64,000 bases of DNA, from positions 496,001-560,000 of the forward strand of contig NZ_WXTX01000001.1 in the NCBI RefSeq assembly GCF_009848685.1, in the 5' to 3' direction. The notes beneath the pieces were generated by a model. That model worked only from the letters and a program-made list of their open reading frames with translations, had not been told where the DNA came from and did not search any database. Each line of letters begins with the position of its first letter. Position 1 is the stretch's first letter. A program made the position numbers and the translations under genes. Source of the stretch: Andreprevotia sp. IGB-42. GTDB lineage: Bacteria > Pseudomonadota > Gammaproteobacteria > Burkholderiales > Chitinibacteraceae. Below, piece by piece: positions 62,825 to 64,000 of the stretch.

Positions 62825-63544
62825 ATGGTTGAGCGCGGTTCGGGTATTTCGCTGTGGCGGCAGATCGAAGAAACACTGGCAGGTGATATCGCCACCAAAA
62901 ACCTGCGTGAACGCCTGCCCAACGAGATCGAGCTGGCGGGCCGTTTTGGCGTCAACCGCCATACCATCCGCCGTGCGGTGCAGGCGCTGGAAGGCCGCGG
63001 GCTGGTCCGTATCGAGCAGGGCCGTGGCACCTTCGTGCAGGAAGACCTGATCGATTACCGGCTGGGCCACAAAAGCCGCTTCACGCACAGCCTGGAAACC
63101 CAGCGCCTGACCGGTGGCAGCCGCGTGCTCAAGCATGAAGAGCTGGTGGCGCGCGAGGACGTTTGCGGTTTGCTGGCGCTGCCCGGCGGCAGCCGCGTGC
63201 TGAAGGTGGAATCGCTCGACCTGGTAGATGAGCGCGTGGTTGGTGTGTGTACCCAGTATTTTCCGCTGCCGCGCTTTGCCGGTTTTGCCGAACCGTATGC
63301 GGAGCGTGGCTCCACGGTGCTGACACTGCGCGAGTTCGGCGTGCAGGAATGCCGCCGCAAGCTGTCCCGCGTGACGGCGCGCCTGCCCAAGCCGGAAACC
63401 GCGCATCAGCTCTCCCAGCCCAAGACGCAACCCATCCTGTACGTGGAAAGCGTGTATGCCGATGCTGCCGGTGTGCCGATCGAATACGGCATCACCCGCT
63501 TTGCCGGTGATGCGGTGCAGTTGTTCATCGAGCCCGAGCAATAA
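62825..63544 (+). CDS. GntR/HutC-family regulator (PhnF-like, UTRA domain)
   Basis: 239 residues from ATG 62825; an in-frame extension to 62795 is possible but covers the operator-proximal leader. N-terminal winged helix (ETLAGDIATKNLRERLPNEIELAGRFGVNRHTIRRAVQALEGRGLVRIEQGRGTFV) followed by a UTRA effector domain (GGSRVLKVESLDLVDERVVGVCTQYFP to GVPIEYGITRFAGDAVQLFIE). This best matches PhnF-type regulators of phosphonate use, but no phn genes are in the window. The next gene, 64 bp downstream, may be its target. Confidence 0.9.
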   Translation: MVERGSGISLWRQIEETLAGDIATKNLRERLPNEIELAGRFGVNRHTIRRAVQALEGRGLVRIEQGRGTFVQEDLIDYRLGHKSRFTHSLETQRLTGGSRVLKHEELVAREDVCGLLALPGGSRVLKVESLDLVDERVVGVCTQYFPLPRFAGFAEPYAERGSTVLTLREFGVQECRRKLSRVTARLPKPETAHQLSQPKTQPILYVESVYADAAGVPIEYGITRFAGDAVQLFIEPEQ

Positions 63545-63607
63545 ACGGGCAGGCTGACCGGTTGCGGGCACTCGCGCTGACGGGTGCCCAGGCTCTACAC
63601 TCTGCAT

Positions 63608-64000
63608 ATGGATGCACTGACCCCCTATCTGGAACACCAGCCGGTGTTCTCCCCCGCTGCGCTCAGGCGCTTTGTCGTGAGCGGACACGCGGTTGGCTGG
63701 CTGGAAGCCGTCACCGTCGATTTCCTGCTGGCGCAGGTGCCCGGCTTCACACTGGCGGGAAACACGCTGCAACTGCCACTCAGTGGCGACGCATGCAGTG
63801 CGCTGCTGGGCCGGGCGGCGCTGGCCATGCAGGATGCGGGCCTGATCCGTGGCTGGCGCAACGAGCGCTATGCCTGTCATGCCCCGGCGGCCGATGCCAG
63901 CCCGGATTTGCAGCAGGTGCTGTTCACGCTGGAGCGCGCGGCATTCCGCCGTTTTGGCCTGACCAGCCGCGCGGTGCATATCAATGGCTACACCCACGAC
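63608..64000 (+). CDS. DUF4743/Nudix hydrolase (partial, C-terminus beyond window)
   Basis: 131 codons open to the right edge. The N-terminal chain MDALTPYLEH, FVVSGHAVGWLEA and LFTLERAAFRRFGLTSRAVHINGY matches DUF4743, the N-terminal domain found before a Nudix hydrolase (thiamine pyrophosphokinase-like proteins). The Nudix box itself would come after the window, so this call rests on the DUF4743 part only. It lies 63 bp after the regulator gene. Confidence 0.8.
   Translation, partial: MDALTPYLEHQPVFSPAALRRFVVSGHAVGWLEAVTVDFLLAQVPGFTLAGNTLQLPLSGDACSALLGRAALAMQDAGLIRGWRNERYACHAPAADASPDLQQVLFTLERAAFRRFGLTSRAVHINGYTHD

Noticed and set aside
1-64000. tRNA, rRNA, CRISPR arrays, IS elements or prophage genes
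   Set aside because: None seen on reading both strands, although short or diverged elements could have been missed by eye.

Overview
The window is a chromosomal segment of a GC-rich Gram-negative bacterium. An XrtB-type (EpsH family) exosortase/polysaccharide locus, a T6SS, MetNIQ, a class I fumarase and bacterial-style molybdenum-cofactor genes all fit a betaproteobacterium. Neisseriales or Methylophilales-like relatives are my inference; no rRNA, tRNA, IS element, CRISPR or phage was seen to narrow this further.

Layout. (1) 1-5023, minus strand: a type VI secretion operon tssB-tssC-hcp-tssE-orf-tssF that runs off the left edge. hcp is bracketed by two RNA hairpins, and the unknown orf has a His/Cys pattern that could be a cysteine-protease dyad. 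(2) 5277-10218, plus: two membrane sensor-like proteins, the second fused to a whole MFS transporter, then a periplasmic binding protein and a glycerate kinase. (3) 10288-12491, minus: gamma-glutamyltranspeptidase and a frameshifted GFA-family pseudogene. (4) 12695-15525, plus: moaD-moaE-mobA-moaA-mobB; the matching moeA lies apart at 37038.

(5) 16465-35459, plus: a roughly 19 kb exopolysaccharide locus. It starts after an AT-rich 0.9 kb leader carrying repeated TTGTAGT/ACTACAA motifs. It encodes a PEP-CTERM protein, EpsL outer-membrane protein, EpsB-like priming transferase, EpsD, EpsE (export), EpsF/EpsG (chain length), exosortase XrtB, EpsI, flippase, glycosyltransferases, polymerase, two acyltransferase types, a lipoprotein glycoside hydrolase and a UDP-sugar dehydrogenase. 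It closes with a clear terminator. Together these give a complete Wzx/Wzy-type pathway: priming, assembly, flipping, polymerisation, export and surface-protein sorting.

(6) 35606-39145: adenylate-kinase-like protein, DUF423 protein, moeA, and a GNAT-pentapeptide fusion on the opposite strand. (7) 39566-49344: a LacI-regulated sugar uptake and catabolism operon (CUT2-type ABC transporter, TIM-barrel isomerase, Gfo/Idh/MocA dehydrogenase, metallo-beta-lactamase-fold hydrolase, xylulokinase-like kinase) with an operator palindrome in front. (8) 49360-53089: RidA protein, RNase D-like exonuclease, small unknown protein, and a Suv3-like helicase. (9) 53452-56012: metNIQ methionine importer. (10) 56117-64000: Sfp-type phosphopantetheinyl transferase, a small unknown protein, a large secreted Kelch/BACON/PPC protein, class I fumarase, a periplasmic binding protein, a PhnF-like GntR regulator, and the start of a DUF4743/Nudix protein cut by the right edge.
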